From: Novosphingobium sp.
GTDB taxonomy: Bacteria; Pseudomonadota; Alphaproteobacteria; Sphingomonadales; Sphingomonadaceae
Direction: 5' to 3'
NCBI GenBank assembly: GCA_021299075.1
Contig: JAJTFU010000187.1
Span: 1 to 8,615 of the forward strand
Length of the DNA: 8,615 nucleotides
Both the position numbers and the translations under genes were made by a program. Shown here piece by piece: positions 5,365 to 8,615 of this stretch. Every line of letters begins with the position of its first letter. The stretch's first letter is position 1. The notes below the pieces were generated by a model. It was not told the DNA's origin, did no database searches, and saw only the letters and a program-made list of their open reading frames with translations.

Positions 5365-6804
5365 ATGAACCGCGGATCGGATAGCCTGCTGCTGTTCGGC
5401 GCGACCGGGGATCTGGCGCAGCGCATGCTGCTCCCCTCGCTCTGCGCGCTCCATGCTGACAAGCTGGTGGCCGAGGATCTGCGGATCATCGGCACGGCGC
5501 GTCAGGACATGGACGATGCCGGCTATCGCAACTTTGCCCGGGCCGCGCTGGAGAAGTTCCTGCCGGCCGAGCGCCGCGGCGGGATGGGCACCTTCCTCAA
5601 CCGCCTGCATTACCAGCCGCTCGATGCGACCGACCAGGCTGGTTATGCCACCCTGGCGCAAAAGGTCGGCCCGGTGGATGAAGGGCTGGCGATCTTCCTT
5701 TCGACCGCGCCGGCGCTGTTCGAACCAACCATTGCCGGCCTCGCCGCCTCGGGCCTGGCCAGCGAGAAGGCGCGGATCGGGCTGGAAAAGCCGCTCGGCA
5801 CAGATCTCGAAACCAGCCGCCAGATCAACGATGCCGTCGCCAGCGCCTTCCGCGAAGAGCAGATCTTCCGGATCGACCATTACCTGGGCAAGGAAACGGT
5901 TCAGAACCTGCTGGCGCTGCGGTTTGCCAATATCCTGTTCGAGCCGCTGTGGAACGCGGCGCATATCGACCATGTCCAGATCACCGTGGCCGAGACTGTG
6001 GGCCTTGAGGGCCGCGTTGGCTTTTATGACGGGGCCGGCGCGCTGCGCGACATGGTGCAGAACCACATGCTCCAGCTGCTCGCGCTGGTGGCGATGGAGC
6101 CGCCGAGCAGCTTTGATGCCACCGCGGTGCGCGACGAGAAGGTCAAGGTGCTGCGCTCGCTCCGGCTGGTCGGGCCGGACGAGACCGTCACCGGCCAGTA
6201 CCGCGCCGGGGCAATCCAGGGCCAGGCTGTGCCCGGCTATGACGAGGAACTGGGCCGCGATTCAGGCACCGAGACTTTCGTCGCGATCAAGGCCCATCTC
6301 GACAACTGGCGCTGGAAGGGCGTGCCCTTCTATCTCCGCACCGGCAAGCGCCTGCCCAACCGGCGGACCGAGATCGTCGTCCAGTTCCGCCGCGTGCCGC
6401 ACTCGATCTTTGCCGGGAAGGGCGCGCGCAGCGAGCCCAACCGCCTGGTGATCGGGATCCAGCCGGAAGAAAACATCACGCTTTCGCTGATGGCCAAGGT
6501 GCCGGGGCTGGACCGTGAGGGGCTGCGCCTGCGCGAAGTGCCGCTCGACATCCGGATGCAGGATGCTTTCGCCGGCCCGACCAAGCGGATCGCCTATGAG
6601 CGCCTGCTGCTCGATCTGATCGAGGGTGACCAGACCCTGTTCGTCCGCCGTGACGAGGTGGAAGCGCAGTGGGACTGGATCGACGCTATTCGTGCCTCGT
6701 GGGCGGAACATGGCGTTGCGCCCAAACCTTACACCGCCGGGACCTGGGGACCCTCGGCTGCAATTGCGCTGACCGAGCGCGACGGAGTTCACTGGCATGA
6801 GTAA
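5365..6804 (+). CDS. zwf: Glucose-6-phosphate 1-dehydrogenase
   Basis: A 479-residue enzyme that oxidises glucose-6-phosphate to 6-phosphoglucono-1,5-lactone with NAD(P)+, feeding the Entner-Doudoroff pathway in the cytoplasm. The length is normal for the family. The N-terminal dinucleotide-binding motif is GATGDLA (12-18), followed by IGTARQ (42-47), whose arginine contacts the NADP 2'-phosphate in the Leuconostoc enzyme. EKPLGTDL (141-148) and the signature RIDHYLGKE (169-177) bind substrate. H234 in RDMVQNHMLQ lies 62 residues after H172, as the catalytic H240 lies after H178 in Leuconostoc. RTGKRL (325-330) is also present. All key residues are intact. A strong GGAGGGAGG (5347-5355) precedes the ATG. 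The gene overlaps edd by 8 nt, indicating translational coupling; no pgl (6-phosphogluconolactonase) lies between them. Confidence 0.97.
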   Translation: MNRGSDSLLLFGATGDLAQRMLLPSLCALHADKLVAEDLRIIGTARQDMDDAGYRNFARAALEKFLPAERRGGMGTFLNRLHYQPLDATDQAGYATLAQKVGPVDEGLAIFLSTAPALFEPTIAGLAASGLASEKARIGLEKPLGTDLETSRQINDAVASAFREEQIFRIDHYLGKETVQNLLALRFANILFEPLWNAAHIDHVQITVAETVGLEGRVGFYDGAGALRDMVQNHMLQLLALVAMEPPSSFDATAVRDEKVKVLRSLRLVGPDETVTGQYRAGAIQGQAVPGYDEELGRDSGTETFVAIKAHLDNWRWKGVPFYLRTGKRLPNRRTEIVVQFRRVPHSIFAGKGARSEPNRLVIGIQPEENITLSLMAKVPGLDREGLRLREVPLDIRMQDAFAGPTKRIAYERLLLDLIEGDQTLFVRRDEVEAQWDWIDAIRASWAEHGVAPKPYTAGTWGPSAAIALTERDGVHWHE

Positions 6805-8611
6805 CTTGCACCCCGCGATCGAGCGCGTGACCGCGCGGATCACCGAAAAATCGGCCGACAGCCGCCGACGTTATCTTGACCTGATGGACCGCGAGGCGGA
6901 GCGATTCCCCAATCGCAATGCGCTGTCCTGTTCGAACCTGGCGCACGGCTTTGCCGCGGCGCTGGAGGACAAGACCGCGATCAAGAGCGGACGCGGGGCG
7001 AACCTGGCGATCGTTACCGCCTATAACGACATGCTCTCGGCCCATCAGCCCTATGGCCGCTATCCCGAGGCGATGAAGCTCTATGCCCGCGAGGTCGGCG
7101 CGACCGCGCAGGTGGCGGGTGGCGTCCCGGCGATGTGCGATGGCGTGACCCAGGGCCAGGACGGCATGGAGCTGTCGCTGTTCAGCCGCGACGTGATCGC
7201 GCTCAGCACGGCCGTCGCGATGAGCCATGCGATGTTCGATGGCATGGCGATCCTGGGGATCTGCGACAAGATCGTGCCCGGCCAGGTGATTGGCGCGCTG
7301 CGCTTTGGCTATCTGCCGGCGATCTTTGTGCCCGGCGGGCCGATGCCGTCGGGCCTGGCCAACAAGGAAAAGCAGAAGGTCCGCCAGCTCTATGCCGAGG
7401 GCAAGGCGACCCGCGCCGACCTGCTCGAAAGCGAAAGCGCCAGCTATCACTCGCCCGGCACATGCACCTTCTATGGCACGGCCAATTCCAACCAGATGAT
7501 GATGGAGCTGATGGGGCTCCATGTCCCCGGCGCGGCCTTTGTTCCGCCCAATACCCCGCTTCGCTCCGCGCTGACCCGCAAGGCCGTGCACCGCCTGGCT
7601 GAAATCGGCCGTGAAGGTGGAGACTATCGCCCGATGGCGCGGGTGGTGGATGAAAAGGCCATCGTCAATGCCTGCGTCGGCCTGCTGGCGACTGGCGGCT
7701 CGACCAACCACGCGATCCACTTGCCAGCCATGGCCCGCGCTGCCGGGGTTCTGCTCGATTGGCAGGACCTGGACGAGCTTTCCGCCGCCGTACCGCTGAT
7801 CGCGCGGGTCTATCCCAATGGCGCGGCCGACGTGAACCACTTCCACGCCGCCGGCGGGATGGGCTTTGTCGTGCGCGAATTGCTGGGCGCCGGACTGATC
7901 CATGGCGATATCCTGACAGTCGCCGAGGGCGGGATGGGCGCCTATGCCGATGAGCCGGTGCTTGACGGCGATGCCCTGACCTGGCGTCCGACGCCTGCCG
8001 CCAGCGGGGACGAGACCATCCTCGCGCCGGTCGCCGCGCCCTTCCAGCCGGACGGTGGCATGCGCCTCGTCACCGGCAACCTCGGGCGCGGAACTTTCAA
8101 GACCTCTGCCGTCGATCCCGGGCGCTACACGATCGAAGCACAGTGCCGTGTCTTCGATAGCCAGGAAGCCGTCCAGGCGGCGTTCAAGGCGGGCGAGCTT
8201 GACCGCGACGTGATCGTGGTGGTCCGCTTCCAGGGCCCGCGCGCCAATGGCATGCCCGAACTGCACAAGCTGACCCCGCCGCTGGGCGTGCTGCAGGACA
8301 AGGGCTTCCGGGTGGCCCTTGTCACCGATGGCCGGATGAGCGGCGCTTCGGGCAAGGTCCCGGCGGCGATCCACGTGACGCCGGAGGCGTTGGGCGGCGG
8401 CCCGCTGGCGCTGGTTCAGGATGGCGACGTGATCCGCCTGTGTGGCCATGACGGCACCCTTGAAGTGCTGGCCGATCTCTCCACCCGCCAGCCCGCGACC
8501 GCGCCGGTCGAAGCCATGGGCATGGGCCGTGAACTGTTCGGCATGTTCCGCCGCTTTGCCGATGGGGCCGAGCTGGGCGGTTCGGCGATGCTGGCCGAGG
8601 GCGGGCTCTGA
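6797..8611 (+). CDS. edd: Phosphogluconate dehydratase (6-phosphogluconate dehydratase)
   Basis: A 604-residue iron-sulfur dehydratase of the IlvD/Edd family, converting 6-phosphogluconate to 2-keto-3-deoxy-6-phosphogluconate, the committed step of the Entner-Doudoroff pathway. The length matches E. coli Edd (603). Candidate cluster cysteines are C114 in PAMCDGVTQGQDGME, C156 in GICDKIVPGQ (family signature 1) and C223 in SPGTCTFYGTANSNQMMMELMG. ATGGSTNHAIHL (298-309), YPNGAADVNHFHAAGG (339-354), the GNLGRGTFKTSAV segment (427-439), GPRANGMPELHKL (480-492) and VTDGRMSGASGKVPAAIHVTPEA (509-531, signature 2 region) are all intact and closely resemble E. coli Edd. The ATG lies inside the end of zwf (8-nt overlap) with GGAG (6784-6787) 9 nt upstream. 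The stop TGA shares its A with a following ATG, so another gene of the operon should begin at once. Confidence 0.97.
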   Translation: MSNLHPAIERVTARITEKSADSRRRYLDLMDREAERFPNRNALSCSNLAHGFAAALEDKTAIKSGRGANLAIVTAYNDMLSAHQPYGRYPEAMKLYAREVGATAQVAGGVPAMCDGVTQGQDGMELSLFSRDVIALSTAVAMSHAMFDGMAILGICDKIVPGQVIGALRFGYLPAIFVPGGPMPSGLANKEKQKVRQLYAEGKATRADLLESESASYHSPGTCTFYGTANSNQMMMELMGLHVPGAAFVPPNTPLRSALTRKAVHRLAEIGREGGDYRPMARVVDEKAIVNACVGLLATGGSTNHAIHLPAMARAAGVLLDWQDLDELSAAVPLIARVYPNGAADVNHFHAAGGMGFVVRELLGAGLIHGDILTVAEGGMGAYADEPVLDGDALTWRPTPAASGDETILAPVAAPFQPDGGMRLVTGNLGRGTFKTSAVDPGRYTIEAQCRVFDSQEAVQAAFKAGELDRDVIVVVRFQGPRANGMPELHKLTPPLGVLQDKGFRVALVTDGRMSGASGKVPAAIHVTPEALGGGPLALVQDGDVIRLCGHDGTLEVLADLSTRQPATAPVEAMGMGRELFGMFRRFADGAELGGSAMLAEGGL

Positions 8612-8615
8612 TGCA
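8611..8615 (+). CDS. Possible start of the next operon gene (only 5 nt visible)
   Basis: The sequence TGATG at 8609-8613 joins the edd stop to an ATG by a 1-nt overlap, a common translational-coupling arrangement. The upstream end of edd carries the purine-rich GAGGGCGGG, usable as a ribosome site. In Zymomonas the gene after edd is glk (glucokinase), which is the natural expectation here, but nothing of the protein can be read. Confidence 0.4.

Noticed and set aside
3973..6066. Long minus-strand open frame (697 codons) antisense to the SLOG locus and zwf
   Set aside because: It is the mirror of strongly codon-biased plus-strand genes. It runs across a gene boundary and into zwf, whose catalytic motifs are all on the plus strand, and shows no recognisable domain.
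6686..8449. Long minus-strand open frame (587 codons) antisense to edd
   Set aside because: The plus strand encodes a complete Edd with all family motifs. The antisense frame is His/Arg/Gly-rich low-quality sequence caused by GC-rich third positions.
1..8615. CRISPR arrays, tRNA/rRNA genes, insertion sequences or transposase genes
   Set aside because: No regularly spaced repeats, no cloverleaf-like or rRNA sequence, and no transposase motifs or terminal inverted repeats with target duplications were seen on either strand.

Overview
The window is GC-rich coding DNA with a strong third-position G/C bias. It looks like an alphaproteobacterium, most likely of the Sphingomonadales (Novosphingobium/Sphingomonas type). 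This rests on the direct zwf-edd arrangement without pgl in between, as I recall from Zymomonas, and on recognisable sphingomonad-type OmpW and DUF2490 sequences. The taxonomic call is from memory of these families and not from a search.

Layout: (1) 1-1284, minus strand: a two-component pair, with a soluble HisKA_3-type histidine kinase followed 2 nt later by a NarL/FixJ-type response regulator that runs off the left edge. (2) 1285-1466: a divergent promoter region with two adjacent inverted repeats. (3) 1467-3206, plus strand: an envelope cluster. It has a secreted SnoaL/NTF2-like protein closed by a strong terminator-like hairpin, an OmpW-family outer-membrane protein that seems to lack its signal-peptide end and first beta-strand, and a DUF2490 gene destroyed by three nonsense codons and an internal deletion. 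(4) 3318-5199, plus strand: a large gene with an N-terminal SLOG (Rossmann-like nucleotide-sensor) domain and a C-terminal multi-helix membrane region resembling SLATT/DUF4231-type 2TM modules. It is split over two reading frames near 4375-4420, where one transmembrane segment appears to be missing. (5) 5365-8611, plus strand: zwf and edd overlapping by 8 nt, the first two committed steps of the Entner-Doudoroff pathway. A further start codon at 8611 overlaps the edd stop (TGATG), so the operon probably continues (glk would be expected).

The zwf-edd operon is intact and routine: Zwf oxidises glucose-6-phosphate, lactonase hydrolyses the product (spontaneously or by an enzyme encoded elsewhere), and Edd dehydrates 6-phosphogluconate to KDPG. 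The unusual part is 2188-5199, where three consecutive loci carry lesions: an apparent in-frame deletion, a clear pseudogene, and a frameshift with deletion. Either this is an accessory region being lost, or part of it reflects assembly error. The most interesting content is the broken SLOG plus membrane protein, whose intact relatives are predicted nucleotide-triggered membrane effectors.
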